Assembly (NCBI RefSeq): GCF_031846245.1
Contig: NZ_JAVRIC010000001.1
Location: 62,001-126,000, forward strand
DNA length: 64,000 nt
Source: Banduia mediterranea
GTDB lineage: Bacteria; Pseudomonadota; Gammaproteobacteria; Nevskiales; Nevskiaceae
Reading direction: 5' to 3'
Part shown: positions 1 through 9,285 of the stretch, piece by piece
Layout of the letters: every line of letters begins with the position of its first letter
How positions within the stretch are numbered: the stretch's first letter is position 1
Made by a program: the position numbers and the translations under genes
Notes under the pieces: generated by a model
The model's input: only the letters and a program-made list of their open reading frames with translations
Databases searched by the model: none
Told to the model about the DNA's origin: nothing

Positions 1-2
1 GC

Positions 3-311
3 ACGCAGCGTGATGTGTTTCTGGACGATGCGCCGGGTCTCGAAGCCGCGCATCGCCAGTTTCATCGCCTCGTCGCACGCGCCTACAAGAAGGGCACGGC
101 GCTGGCGATCGGCCATCCGCACCCGCAGACCCTGTCGGTGCTTGAGGCGGAGCTGCCGCGGCTTGCCGACTACGGTGTGCGACTGGTATCGCCAAGCGAG
201 CTGATCCGTGAACAGAACGGTCAGCAGACTAGGCCAGCCGAGCCGCTGATCAAGGCCGACGCCGGCTCCGCCACCCCATCAGCAGCCCCGCCGCCGCGAC
301 TGGCGCGCTGA
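3..311 (+). CDS. Divergent polysaccharide deacetylase (YibQ family), C-terminal part
   Basis: The frame is open from the window edge, so the N-terminus is missing. The remaining ~102 residues start TQRDVFLDD and continue with AIGHPHPQTLSVLE and YGVRLVSPSELI, which match the end of the divergent polysaccharide deacetylase (YibQ) family of periplasmic NodB-like proteins. The catalytic N-terminal half lies outside the window. The last ~62 bases overlap the 3' end of the convergent ubiB gene, so the two reading frames share DNA antisense to each other. Family assignment is good; substrate is unknown. Confidence 0.8.
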   Translation, partial: TQRDVFLDDAPGLEAAHRQFHRLVARAYKKGTALAIGHPHPQTLSVLEAELPRLADYGVRLVSPSELIREQNGQQTRPAEPLIKADAGSATPSAAPPPRLAR

Positions 312-1839
312 TCCACGGCGTGACCGCGCAGGCGAAGCCGATCGCCGCCGCGATGATCAGGCCGGTGCCGACGACGGCTTGACGCAGCGCACGCTGCCCC
401 TCCCGCATCTGCGCATGCAGTGCCAACAGCGCGAGCTGGGTACGCTGTGCATCGCTGCCATCAAGCTGTTTCAGCGCCCGCGTCGCCAGCTCCGGCAGCA
501 CTTCGGCGAGCGTCGGCAGCTGCGCACGTGCGCGCTCCAGCATGCCGGCCGGGCCCAGGCGGTTGCGCATCCATTCTTCCATGATCGGCTTGGCCGATTT
601 CCACAGGTCCAGCTCCGGATCGAGCTGGCGGCCCAGGCCTTCGACCTGCAACAGGGTCTTCTGCAGCAACACCAATTGCGGCTGCACCTGATAGTCGAAG
701 CGTCGCGCCACCTGGAACAGCCGCATCAGGAAGAAACCGAAGGAGATGTCCTTGATCGGCCGGCCGAAGATCGGTTCGCTGATGGTGCGGATCGCAGCCT
801 CGAAATCCTCGACGCGCGTGCTCGAAGGAATCCAGCCGGATTCCAGATGCAGCTCGGCGATGCGCCGATAGTCGCGATTGAAGAAGGCCAGGAAGTTCTC
901 GGCCAGATAACGCTGATCCGAGGGCGCCAGCGTGCCGACGATGCCGAAGTCGATCGCCAGATAGCGCGGGTCCTGCGGGTCCGAGGCGTCGACGATGATG
1001 TTGCCGGGGTGCATGTCCGCGTGGAAGAAATTGTCGCGGAACACCTGTTTGAAGAAGATTTCGACGCCGCGTTCGGACAGCTTCTTGAAGTCCACGCCCA
1101 GTTCACGCAGATAGGCAAGCTCCCGAATCGAAACGCCGTGGATGCGCTCCATCGTCAGCACGTCCGGCTTGGTGTAGTCCCACAGCACCAGCGGGTGATA
1201 GATCAGCGGCGAGCCCAGCCAGTTGCGGCGCAGCTGCGAACAGCTGGCGCCTTCGCGCATCAGGTCCAGCTCGTCAAGGATGATGCGTTCGAACTCGGCC
1301 ACGATCTCGCGCGGCCGCAGACGGGCCGCTTGCTGACTGAATCGCGTGGCCAGTTCGGCCAGTGTCCGCATGAGGGCGATGTCACCGCGTATCGTCTTTT
1401 CGATCCCTGGGCGAATCACCTTGACCACGACCTCGAAGCCGGGATCGTCGGCGCTGACCGGATGCAGGCGCGCCGCGTGAACCTGCGCCACCGAGGCCGA
1501 GGCCATCGGCGTTTCGTCGAACTCGGCATACAGCTCCGAAACCGGTTTGCCGAGCGCGCGTTCGATGATCGCGCGCGCCTCGCTGCCCGGAAACGGCGGC
1601 ACCTGATCCTGCAGTTTCATCAGTTCCAGCGCGATGTCCGCCGGCACGATGTCCGGCCGCGTCGACAGCGCCTGGCCGAACTTGATGAACACCGGCCCGA
1701 GTTCCTGCAGCGCAAGACGCAGGCGTTCGCCGCGCGGCGTGCCGGTCTTGCGCGGCTTGCCGTCGAGAAATTCGCGTAGACCGTAGCGGTGGACGATGCG
1801 ATGAATCTGCCAGAGCCGGCCGAGACGGCCGCCCCTCAT
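250..1839 (-). CDS. ubiB: Ubiquinone biosynthesis ABC1-type kinase/ATPase UbiB
   Basis: The 529-residue protein has the normal length for UbiB, an atypical ABC1/ADCK protein-kinase-like ATPase needed for ubiquinone biosynthesis at the inner membrane. Visible family signatures are the KxGQ segment (FIKFGQALSTRPDIVP, ~residue 50), an Ala-rich nucleotide loop (MASASVAQVHAA), the HADMHPGNI catalytic loop and the following AIDFG metal site. The C-terminal ~40 residues are hydrophobic and end in basic residues, as in UbiB membrane anchors. It overlaps ubiJ by an ATGA start/stop junction and is the last gene of ubiE-ubiJ-ubiB, so translational coupling is likely. Confidence 0.95.
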   Translation of the reverse strand: MRGGRLGRLWQIHRIVHRYGLREFLDGKPRKTGTPRGERLRLALQELGPVFIKFGQALSTRPDIVPADIALELMKLQDQVPPFPGSEARAIIERALGKPVSELYAEFDETPMASASVAQVHAARLHPVSADDPGFEVVVKVIRPGIEKTIRGDIALMRTLAELATRFSQQAARLRPREIVAEFERIILDELDLMREGASCSQLRRNWLGSPLIYHPLVLWDYTKPDVLTMERIHGVSIRELAYLRELGVDFKKLSERGVEIFFKQVFRDNFFHADMHPGNIIVDASDPQDPRYLAIDFGIVGTLAPSDQRYLAENFLAFFNRDYRRIAELHLESGWIPSSTRVEDFEAAIRTISEPIFGRPIKDISFGFFLMRLFQVARRFDYQVQPQLVLLQKTLLQVEGLGRQLDPELDLWKSAKPIMEEWMRNRLGPAGMLERARAQLPTLAEVLPELATRALKQLDGSDAQRTQLALLALHAQMREGQRALRQAVVGTGLIIAAAIGFACAVTPWISAPVAAAGLLMGWRSRRRP

Positions 1840-2462
1840 GCGGCGGGCTCCGACAATTTGCGATCGAGTCGGTCCAGGCGCGCGCCGAAGCGCTCCACGT
1901 CATCGCGCAGGCGCTCCACGCCATCGCCCCAGAGTTCGATGTCGGCGCGGTGCACCAGATCGCGGCGTTCCTCGCGCAGGTAGTCCGCCGTGTCCAGGGA
2001 CAGGCTCGACGCCGCCTGCCGGCCCCAGCCGAACAATCCCTTCGCCGTTCGCACCAGGCGCACCGCGGCCACGTCGCCAAGCACACGCGCCGCCAGTTCC
2101 TCGGGGTCGAAGCCGACCTTCGCGAACACGCGTTGTACCTGGGCCAGTAGTCCCGCATCACCCTGCACCGACAGGCCGGTGGGCAGGGCGTCCTCGCTTC
2201 GCAGCTGCTGGCCGATCAGGCGCAGTACCGCCGTCAGTTCGCCGGATACGGTGGCATCCGGCGCGCGTTCTGTCTCCGGCGCCACACGCAGGCCGTTGTC
2301 GAGGAATTCCAGATGGAAGCTCCAGTTCGTCACCGGCATGCGCATCGCCAACACGCGGCCGCGCAGCTTCGCGCATTCGGCCACTGCCTCGGGTTCCAGC
2401 TGAAGATGACGGTTGAGCGCGACTTCCAGCGCCGCGCAGGCCAGACCGGGTGCGCCGCTCAT
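1836..2462 (-). CDS. ubiJ: Ubiquinone biosynthesis accessory factor UbiJ (SCP2 domain)
   Basis: This is a 208-residue protein in the position normally held by ubiJ, between ubiE and ubiB. UbiJ carries an SCP2 sterol-carrier-like fold that binds hydrophobic ubiquinone intermediates in the soluble Ubi complex. The SCP2-type region is residues ~10-120 ([28 protein letters not shown]). The C-terminal ~50 residues ([18 protein letters not shown] onwards) look like a charged coiled coil. The start was placed at 2462 because its ATG overlaps the ubiE stop (ATGA); longer upstream readings would run antiparallel-in-frame through ubiE and are not credible. Confidence 0.9.
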   Translation of the reverse strand: MSGAPGLACAALEVALNRHLQLEPEAVAECAKLRGRVLAMRMPVTNWSFHLEFLDNGLRVAPETERAPDATVSGELTAVLRLIGQQLRSEDALPTGLSVQGDAGLLAQVQRVFAKVGFDPEELAARVLGDVAAVRLVRTAKGLFGWGRQAASSLSLDTADYLREERRDLVHRADIELWGDGVERLRDDVERFGARLDRLDRKLSEPAA

Positions 2463-3226
2463 AGCTTGTAGCCGCGATGCACCGCGACCACGCCGCCGGT
2501 CAGGTTGTAGACCTGAACGCGCGAAAAGCCAGCCAATTCCATCATGCTCTTGAGTGTGTCCTGATCCGGATGCATGCGGATCGACTCCGCCAGATAGCGA
2601 TAGGAATCCTCGTCGCGTGCGATGAAGCGACCCAGGCGCGGAAGCACCTTGAACGAGTACTGATCGTAGAGTTTGGCGAACCCCTCGTGGAGTGGCTTGG
2701 AGAACTCCAGAATCAGCAGACGCCCGCCCGGCTTGAGCGTGCGCAGCATCGAACGCAGCGCTGCATCCTTGTCGGTGACGTTGCGCAGGCCAAAGCCGAT
2801 GGTGATGCAGTCGAAGCTGTTGTCGGCGAACGGCAGGCATTCCGCATTGGCCTGCACCGCCGGTACATTGCCGACGATGCCGCGATCAGTCAGGCGCGAA
2901 CGCCCCTCCTCGAGCATCGCCGCGTTGATGTCGGAAAGCACCGCCAGCCCGCTCGCGCCCACGGCCCTGGCAAACGCCGCCGTGAGGTCGCCGGTACCAC
3001 CGGCCACGTCGAGCACGCGCTCGCCGCTACGGACGCCGGCAAGATCGATCGCGAAGCGCTTCCAGACGCGATGCACGCCCATGGACATCAGGTCGTTCAT
3101 CAGGTCGTACTTGGCCGCAACCGACGAAAACACTTCGCGTACGCGCTTGGCCTTGTCCGTGACCGGAACCTGTTCGTAACCGAAGTGCGTGAAACCGGGA
3201 CGGTCCCCGGTGGGCTTATCAACCAT
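2459..3226 (-). CDS. ubiE: Ubiquinone/menaquinone C-methyltransferase UbiE
   Basis: This 255-residue SAM-dependent methyltransferase performs the C-methylation of demethylubiquinol/demethylmenaquinol. Motif I is DVAGGTGDL (~residue 75), followed by the acidic DINAAML strand, with family signatures [19 protein letters not shown] near the N-terminus and [13 protein letters not shown] further on. The length is typical of UbiE. It is the first gene of the ubiE-ubiJ-ubiB operon and overlaps ubiJ by four bases. The ~270 bp upstream, before the IS-like end at 3501, should hold the operon promoter; I could not pick a convincing -35/-10 pair there. Confidence 0.96.
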   Translation of the reverse strand: MVDKPTGDRPGFTHFGYEQVPVTDKAKRVREVFSSVAAKYDLMNDLMSMGVHRVWKRFAIDLAGVRSGERVLDVAGGTGDLTAAFARAVGASGLAVLSDINAAMLEEGRSRLTDRGIVGNVPAVQANAECLPFADNSFDCITIGFGLRNVTDKDAALRSMLRTLKPGGRLLILEFSKPLHEGFAKLYDQYSFKVLPRLGRFIARDEDSYRYLAESIRMHPDQDTLKSMMELAGFSRVQVYNLTGGVVAVHRGYKL

Positions 3227-3500
3227 GGATTCAACCGTTGTCGAAATGACGACGGCAATTATGGCGGTTTGTCGGCGAGCCCGTGGTGAAAACCCGCCGC
3301 GGCCCAGCCGCAGCCGATACCGAGGTGGAATCGACCGCGTGTCCGATGGTCGTTATGAGCGTCGGGGCGAGGCGCAAAGTCTGTTGGCAGTCCACCCGTA
3401 TTCAATTACGCCAACCCGGCCCCAACGCATTAACGCATTCTCTCGGCCTGAGCAGTGCGCGGCTTGCTTTATCTCGCCGGGTCGGCGGGATGAGAACAAA

Positions 3501-3559
3501 GTAACTACTCACCCCCTACTACCTGGCTGTGAGTGCTTGACAACGCAGATGTCTGAGCC
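3501..3559. mobile_element. Solitary IS66-type element end (remnant)
   Basis: About 59 bp starting gtaactactcacc are repeated with only about four mismatches at 12493-12551, where they form the left end of an IS66 remnant whose right end carries the inverse sequence gtgagtagttac. Here no transposase or second end is present, so this looks like a solo terminus left after a deletion or rearrangement. It supplies the stop codon and the last ~12 codons of the adjacent GGDEF/EAL gene. No target duplication is visible beside it. Confidence 0.7.
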
Positions 3560-6134
3560 GATGCGCTTCGATCTTCGCCATCACGGACTGAAGTTCGTCA
3601 ATTGATACGGCCTGGCTGTACCGAAGCCCTTGAGCCTCGTCGCAGGCGCGCGCCCGCAGGTAGTTTTGCTGCTGCTCGGTCTCAACCCCCTCTGCCACGA
3701 CACGGATATCAAGACTGTGCGCCATCGCGATGATCGCGTTGATCACCGCAGCGTCAGCGGCGTCGGTATCGAGGTCGCGAACAAAGGATCGGTCAATCTT
3801 GATCTTGTCTATCGGGAAACGCGTCAGGTAAGACAAACTGGAGTAGCCGGTGCCGAAGTCGTCCACGACAACGGTCACCCCCAGACGGCGTAGCGCATGC
3901 AGCATTTCCGCGCTCTCTTCGGTGTTCTGCATCAGCATGCTTTCGGTGATCTCGATTTCCAGACTGTGCGGCTGCAGGCCGCTTTCCTCCAGCGCCCTGC
4001 GCACAACTGTCGGCCACTCCTTCTGCTGAAATTGGCGAGTGGAGACATTGACCGCCACCCTCATGCGTCGTCCTAGACGGTTTTCCATGGCGGCACAGTC
4101 CCTGCAGGCGGTGCGCAGCACCCATTCACCGAGCTGCAGGATCAAACCGGTTTCCTCGGCGACCGGGATAAACCGGTCGGGCGTCACCGCCACGCCGTTG
4201 AGCCCGTTCGGCCATCGCGCCAGCGCCTCCATTCCGATCACGGTGCCGTCCCACAGCGATATCTCCGGTTGATAGTAAACCTCAAGCTCATGATGCTCGA
4301 TGGCATGACGCAGTGCCGTGCCCATAACGAGCTTTTCCTCGGCCTGTTTCAACATCCCTGGAGTGAACAGCTGAAAATTGCTACGGCCTGCCGACTTTGC
4401 GCAATACATTGCGGTGTCGGCATATTTCAGAAGCGTCGTGGCATCGGTGCCGTCCGTGGGAAAAACACAGCCCCCGATACTCGGCGTGATCACCAGCTCG
4501 TGCCCATCAATCGACATGGGCTCCGAGATCGCCTTCATGATGCGTTCCACGGTGGCCAGAAATTTATTGCCCTCGTCGATCTCGGTCAGTACCAGCACAA
4601 ATTCATCCCCGCCAAGGCGGGCAACCGTATCGGCGTCGCGCACACGGCTCTGCAGCCGATTTGCAATGTTGAGGAGCAACTGGTCGCCAACCGGATGTCC
4701 CAGCAGGTCGTTAACCTGCTTGAAGTGATCGAGATCGATCATCAGTACAGCCAGCGGCCCACCGTGATGCTGTGACTGGCGGATCGCCTTCTCGAGCCGT
4801 CCCAGCAACATGGTGCGGTTGGGCAGATCCGTCAGCGCATCGTGATGCGCCAGGTGATTGATGAAGGCCTCGGCCCGCTTCCGCTCCGTGATGTCGTAGG
4901 CAACCTTCAGGAAGCCGTTGACCGTGCCGGAGTCGTCCCGCATGGCGGTGATGGCGAGATTGACCGGCACATGCCTGTCATCCTTGCATACGTAGGTCCA
5001 TTCGCGTTCGTCGGCGGCATCCTGGCTACCGGCGGCAACGATCACCTGGAAATTGGGTGCGATTATCCTGCCGGTCTGGTGAGCCAGCACGGTCGCGCGC
5101 GACTCCAGTTCCCGGGCGTCGTGAATCATCAACACCGACTGCCCGATCAGTTCCTGTCGTGAATAGCCCAGCATGCGCTCGGCGGCAGGATTCGCGGTAA
5201 GGATGATGCCGTCGGTATTCGTAGCGATGATGCTGAACGGCAGGCTATCCAGAATCGACTGCCGCAGCGTGTTTACCTGGACCGCACGCTGCAATTTTTG
5301 GGCGTTGAGTCGCTCGGTGATGTCGATCACCGAGGCGAGTACGAAATGTTCGTCGCCGGTGTAAAGCGGATTCAGGCCGATTTCAATTGGAACTTCCGTT
5401 CCGTCTTTTTTCAGACCGTAGAGATCGCGCCCGGCGCCCATGGCACGGGTATCCGGACGAGCAAAAAAGCCTCCGCGATACTGCTTGTGGTGGTGGCGGA
5501 AACGTTCGGGGATCAGGCTCTCGATGCGCTGCCCCAGCAGTTCGTCACGAGTGTGGCCGAACAGTTTTTCCACCTGCGAATTGACCAATACGATTTCGCC
5601 ACGCGAATTGACCATGAGCATCGCATTGGGAGCCGCCTCGATCACCAGACGGAGACGGTCTTCCGCCCGCTTGCGCTCGGTGATGTCGATGATCGAGGCC
5701 AGGACGAAAACGCCGTCGAACATATTGATGGGATTCAGCCCGATCTCGATCGGGACTTCCGACCCATCCTTTTTCAGCCCGTACAGATCGCGGCCGGCAC
5801 CCATCGCGCGGGTATCGGGGCGAGTGAAGAATCCCCCTCGATACCGCTCGTGCTTTTGACGGAACCGCCTGGGGATCAGGACTTCGATACGCTTTCGCAG
5901 CAGCTCGTCACGGGTATGTCCGAACAGTTTTTCCGCCTGTGAATTGGCCAGTACGATCTCGCCGCGTGAATTGACCATCAGCATCGCATTGGGTGCCGCC
6001 TCAATCACTTCACGAACGTGATGCTGATCAAGCCCAGGCACCTCAGACCCGGCGACCTTGGACGTGAGGTCGGCAATATTCGGGTCCGCACGCGCGATTC
6101 TGCCTCCACCCATCCCGTACCCATATTCAGACAT
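3519..6134 (-). CDS. PAS-PAS-PAS-GGDEF-EAL cyclic-di-GMP signalling protein
   Basis: This 871-residue protein has three PAS domains (~41-155, ~163-283, ~293-420), a GGDEF domain (~427-590, intact GGDEF in VARLGGDEFVL) and an EAL domain (~600-855, with MEALARW, EITESML and DDFGTGYSSL). The residues for both diguanylate cyclase and phosphodiesterase activity are therefore kept. PAS1 and PAS2 are nearly the same sequence (both contain HTRDELL, RPDTRAMGAGRDLYGLKKDG and VPIEIGLNP), a clear internal tandem duplication. No membrane helix is seen, so it is probably cytoplasmic. The final residues (about HLRCQALTAR) are encoded by a stray IS66 end, so the native C-terminus has been replaced, but after the EAL fold is complete. 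It is transcribed alone. Confidence 0.93.
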   Translation of the reverse strand: MSEYGYGMGGGRIARADPNIADLTSKVAGSEVPGLDQHHVREVIEAAPNAMLMVNSRGEIVLANSQAEKLFGHTRDELLRKRIEVLIPRRFRQKHERYRGGFFTRPDTRAMGAGRDLYGLKKDGSEVPIEIGLNPINMFDGVFVLASIIDITERKRAEDRLRLVIEAAPNAMLMVNSRGEIVLVNSQVEKLFGHTRDELLGQRIESLIPERFRHHHKQYRGGFFARPDTRAMGAGRDLYGLKKDGTEVPIEIGLNPLYTGDEHFVLASVIDITERLNAQKLQRAVQVNTLRQSILDSLPFSIIATNTDGIILTANPAAERMLGYSRQELIGQSVLMIHDARELESRATVLAHQTGRIIAPNFQVIVAAGSQDAADEREWTYVCKDDRHVPVNLAITAMRDDSGTVNGFLKVAYDITERKRAEAFINHLAHHDALTDLPNRTMLLGRLEKAIRQSQHHGGPLAVLMIDLDHFKQVNDLLGHPVGDQLLLNIANRLQSRVRDADTVARLGGDEFVLVLTEIDEGNKFLATVERIMKAISEPMSIDGHELVITPSIGGCVFPTDGTDATTLLKYADTAMYCAKSAGRSNFQLFTPGMLKQAEEKLVMGTALRHAIEHHELEVYYQPEISLWDGTVIGMEALARWPNGLNGVAVTPDRFIPVAEETGLILQLGEWVLRTACRDCAAMENRLGRRMRVAVNVSTRQFQQKEWPTVVRRALEESGLQPHSLEIEITESMLMQNTEESAEMLHALRRLGVTVVVDDFGTGYSSLSYLTRFPIDKIKIDRSFVRDLDTDAADAAVINAIIAMAHSLDIRVVAEGVETEQQQNYLRARACDEAQGLRYSQAVSIDELQSVMAKIEAHRLRHLRCQALTAR

Positions 6135-6300
6135 CGCCAGTCCTGTTCGTTGTCACATCCGAGCGCGGCACACCCGCTCGCCGCCGTGATCCGGTCACGC
6201 CCAAAACGGTGTAACCCCGGGGGAGAATGCTCAGGAAGGATCGCGCGATGCGCGGCAACGCCAGACTGACGAACGTACGCCCGGCCCGGGGCGCCGCCGT

Positions 6301-6468
6301 TTGCTGGTGGTCGACGATCAGCCGATCAACATCCAGATCCTTTACCCGTTGTTTCAGCAGTGCCATGAGGTCTTCATGGCCACCAGCGGACAGGCTGCGC
6401 TGGACGTGATGATGCCGGACCTCAGCGGCATCGAGGTCTGTCGCCAGCTCAAGGCCGATATCCCGACC
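6301..6468 (+). pseudogene. Response-regulator receiver fragment
   Basis: The frame reads LLVVDDQPINIQIL, then MATSGQAALDV, MMPDLSGIEVCRQLKAD, which is a CheY-like receiver with the acidic DD pair. The strand that normally carries the phosphoacceptor Asp is deleted between ALDV and MMPDLSG, and homology stops abruptly at ~6468. There is no ATG; the frame begins without a clear start. I call it a decayed remnant. The 6135-6300 stretch before it is the leader of the minus-strand GGDEF gene, with nothing else recognised. Confidence 0.7.
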
Positions 6469-6559
6469 GCCGTCCGCGTTCGAGCTGTACATCGGCCAGC
6501 TGCGGCCAGGCGGTCTGCCCGCTGGCCTTGGCTCGGGCGGCGCGCGCGGCTGTCGCGGT

Positions 6560-7134
6560 CGACGGCTCGTGCATGGCATGCGCCATGTTCATTCCCGGCA
6601 TCGATATCGCGGCCATGCCCATGTCCGTCATCGGGCGGCTGAAGGGCGGCACCGGCGCCAGCGTGGCGCGGGCGTAGCCGCTGCGGTCCAATTGGCCGCC
6701 GGCGGATGTCCGCCCACAGGTCGCACCACGGTGTGCTGCCGGTAGTTGTAGTAGTCGCCCATGCGCTTGAGCTTGGCGAACGCTGAATGCGGGTCTTCGT
6801 CGGTCCAGTCGTTGAGCATCACCACGTAATCGCGGTCGTGGCTCACGGGGTCGGCTTCGCGGGGTTCGATCACCAGCGGACCGTTGGGGCCGGTCTGCTC
6901 GTGGAAGCCCGAATGGCTGTGATACCAGTAGCTGCCGTTTTACCAGACCGGAAACCGATAGGTAAGGGTCTCGCCCGGCGCGATGCCGGGGTGGCTGCAG
7001 CCGGTGGCGCCGAAGCAGCAACAGCGGTGATGACCGGCTGCGGCCTTCATCGGCATGGCCGCCGAATTGCTCCATGCGTGGTTCATCGGCGCGTGGCCGG
7101 CGGCAATCGCCAGCAGAATGCCGAGACCTCGCAT
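6560..7134 (-). pseudogene. CopA-like copper-resistance multicopper oxidase, decayed remnant
   Basis: In minus-strand order the pieces are: PGETLTYRFPVW, an in-frame TAA at ~6942, then NGSYWYHSHSGF, GPLVIEPREADPVSHDRDYVVMLNDWTDEDP and FAKLKRMGDYYNYRQHTV. These match the periplasmic multicopper oxidase CopA, including the copper-ligand HSH motif. After ~6730 the frame is lost. A Met-rich stretch typical of CopA (GMNMAHAMHEPS) appears in another frame at ~6545-6640. The N-terminal domain and the C-terminal copper centre are missing. One stop, at least one frameshift and two-sided truncation make this a pseudogene. Confidence 0.75.
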
Positions 7135-7143
7135 CGCCCGGGC

Positions 7144-7698
7144 TCAGGCTGCCGCGGTCTTGCGCGAAAACGCCTGCAGGAAGTCCATCTGATCGGCCAG
7201 GATGCGGCGGTTCGACAGAATCAGGTATTCGGCAAGGTTCGGGGTGTACGGCACCGCCAGCAGCTTCATGTTGGCTTCCTCGGGGGTGCGGTCGTCCTTG
7301 CGCTGGTTGCAGTGGCGACAAGCTGTGACGCAGTTTTCCCACACGGTCAGCCCGCCGCGTGACACGGGATGAATGTGATCGCGCGTGAGTTGCGAGGTGG
7401 AATACTGCTTGCCGCAATACAAACACAGGTTGCGGTCGCGCTGGAACAGCGTGCGATTGGTCAGCAGGGGTACGCCTCGTGTGAAGCGCCTGGAACGGTC
7501 GGCGACGGCGATGATGGAGCCGATTTCGAATTGCGAACGCTCGCCCGTCGCGGAGTTGAGGCCGCCGCGAACGACAAAACGTTCCTGCCCCGTCTCCCAA
7601 CAGACGCGGTGTCGAGCGTAGAGCGTGACCGCCGTTTTCCAGGTGATCCAGGCTACCGGCAGTCCGCCCGTGTCCAGTTTGAGGATTGACGGGATCAT
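7144..7698 (-). CDS. HNH endonuclease family protein
   Basis: This 184-residue protein has a C-terminal HNH nuclease module: CLYCGKQYSTSQLTRDHIHPVSRGG followed by WENCVTACRHCNQRK, i.e. two zinc-binding CxxC pairs around a DHIHP core with the final Asn. The N-terminal ~75 residues (WITWKTAVTLYARHRVCWE and RFVVRGGLNS) match the usual N-terminus of this common stand-alone bacterial HNH group, whose biological role is not settled. The frame is intact although it lies between pseudogenes. It is divergent from the TetR gene, with ~230 bp between them. Confidence 0.88.
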   Translation of the reverse strand: MIPSILKLDTGGLPVAWITWKTAVTLYARHRVCWETGQERFVVRGGLNSATGERSQFEIGSIIAVADRSRRFTRGVPLLTNRTLFQRDRNLCLYCGKQYSTSQLTRDHIHPVSRGGLTVWENCVTACRHCNQRKDDRTPEEANMKLLAVPYTPNLAEYLILSNRRILADQMDFLQAFSRKTAAA

Positions 7699-7929
7699 GA
7701 TTTAAGTCGCCTGATCTCGAATCACTGTATCCGGTTTTCGGGTCAGTGTGTTGACAATCGTTTCGCGGGCGGCGGTGAGCTGCATCCGGCTTGAATGCAG
7801 GCAGTGCCCGTCCAGGTGAAATTTTATGGGCAAGAGCCAATAATTGTCCGCAAAGTAAAATTATTCATGGCGGGCCCCGGGCCCGGCCGAAACATGGGCG
7901 CATGCCTGCAACAATCGGGTAAATCTCTG

Positions 7930-8610
7930 ATGGTGAAAGCGGGCCCACACAACAAGAAGCCCCAGGGGCGTCGCCCTGGAAGGCCGCGGCTGCGCGACCA
8001 GGCGGCTCCGATCACAGAGATCATTCTCGATCTGGCCTTGCAGGAGTTTGGGTATCACGGATTCGAAGGCACCAACATTGCCGGTATCGCCGAGCGTGCG
8101 GGTGTCGCCAAGCCCTTGGTGCACTATCACTTCGAGACCAAGGAAAAGCTCTGGCAGGCGGCGGTCGGTCACGCCATGGAGAAGCTGGCACGCGAGTTTC
8201 GCAACCTCAATTTCGAATTGAAGGACCTCGATCCGGTGGCCGCGCTGTCCGTGGTGATCCGCAGATATACCTACTTCTGCGCGCGCAACTACGCGGCCAC
8301 CAACATCGTGATTCAGGAGGTCGCCCGTGGCACCGACCGGGCCGCATGGCTCTCGGAAACCTATCTCAAGCCGATGTACCTGACCGCGGAGCCGTTCCTG
8401 CAGGCGGCGGCGTCTCAGGGCCGCTTGCGCGAAATGAACCCCGCACACTTCCTGTCCATGGTCAGCGGCGCGATCAACGGCTTCTTCGCGTTTTCCGGCC
8501 TGATATCGGAGATGTACGAGTTCGATGCCCTGAGCGAGGAATCGGCGAGCGAACATGCCGAGATAGTCGTCGATGTGCTGCTCAATGGCCTGCGCGTGAA
8601 AACGACCTGA
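7930..8610 (+). CDS. TetR family transcriptional regulator
   Basis: About 226 residues. The N-terminal helix-turn-helix is typical of TetR: ITEIILDLALQEFGYHGFEGTNIAGIAERAGVAKPLVHYHFETKEKLW. The C-terminal half is the usual all-helical ligand/dimer domain (IVIQEVARGTDRAAWL). The frame is open back to 7795; I chose the ATG at 7930 because the basic arm KKPQGRRPGRPRLRDQ directly before the HTH is a common start region, but ATGs at 7867 and 7897 are possible. The nearest downstream gene is an FAD-monooxygenase fragment, so its former target may be lost. Confidence 0.85.
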   Translation: MVKAGPHNKKPQGRRPGRPRLRDQAAPITEIILDLALQEFGYHGFEGTNIAGIAERAGVAKPLVHYHFETKEKLWQAAVGHAMEKLAREFRNLNFELKDLDPVAALSVVIRRYTYFCARNYAATNIVIQEVARGTDRAAWLSETYLKPMYLTAEPFLQAAASQGRLREMNPAHFLSMVSGAINGFFAFSGLISEMYEFDALSEESASEHAEIVVDVLLNGLRVKTT

Positions 8611-8632
8611 ACCGACCGGCCACATGCAGCGG

Positions 8633-8664
8633 TTGACAATCCAGATAGACCAATAAATTATACC
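8633..8664 (+). promoter_or_regulatory. Candidate sigma70-like promoter after tetR
   Basis: A perfect TTGACA lies at 8633-8638, followed by AT-rich DNA (aataaattatacc) containing -10-like hexamers at 15-20 bp spacing. It is unusually AT-rich for this genome and precedes the monooxygenase remnant, so it may be the orphaned promoter of that gene. Only the -35 is a strong match. Confidence 0.35.
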
Positions 8665-8704
8665 ATTAAGACAAATCGATGGCAGACATGAAGCGCCCCG
8701 GTGC

Positions 8705-9097
8705 CTGGCTGGCGCGATTCGCGCTGGAGCAGACACCTACCGATGGCTGCCTCCACTGGAGCGCGAAGGAGAACTGTTGTCGAGCCTCGACTTGATCGGC
8801 AAGGATCACCTGTGTTTGTTGGTCGATCCCGCTTGGCGTCGAGATTGGGAAAGCGCGCTGGAACAGACGCGCGACGCCTTGTCGTATCCGGTGGCGCTGC
8901 TCGCCATCGTTGATGGCGACGGCGCGGACGCCACGCCCGAGGACAATCTGTGGTTCGAACGGCGCGGTGTCGACGCCAGCGGTGCCGTCCTGATCCGGCC
9001 GGACGGTCACCTTGTCTGGCGGACCCGTTCTCTGCCGGCCGATCCCGCACCGAGCCTGCGCGAGGTGTTCAAGCACTTGTCGCAGGCCTTCAACTGA
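8705..9097 (+). pseudogene. C-terminal fragment of an FAD-dependent aromatic monooxygenase
   Basis: The frame reads DLIGKDHLCLLVDPAWRRDW, ALLAIVDGDGAD, GVDASGAVLIRPDGHLVWR. The last block resembles the thioredoxin-like C-terminal domain of phenol-hydroxylase-type FAD monooxygenases (GAxLxRPDGxxAWR). The FAD-binding and substrate domains are absent and the upstream frame has no credible start, so this is probably a truncated remnant. A small independent thioredoxin-like protein starting near 8777 cannot be excluded. Confidence 0.55.
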
Positions 9098-9285
9098 GAA
9101 CGTCGATGATGAGAATGTCGATGAATACCGTTCAAAGCCACGCATCCGCGAAGGCCCGAGCATGAGCCAGGGTCCCATGCCGAGTACTCTGGGGCGGCGA
9201 TGCTGGCTTGGTATCGCGCGCTGACCGGCGCGCCGCTCGCCTATGATCGTTCGTGCCACAGGAATAACGAATTGAACCATGGAGA

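Noticed and set aside
379-1779. Long plus-strand frame (466 codons) opposite ubiB
   Set aside because: Exact antisense of a well-recognised gene; His/Arg/Gln-rich shadow composition and no RBS.
9261-9285. 'ataacgaatt' before the 64-residue gene as an eighth regulon box
   Set aside because: The second half (GTTAT) and the octamer are missing.
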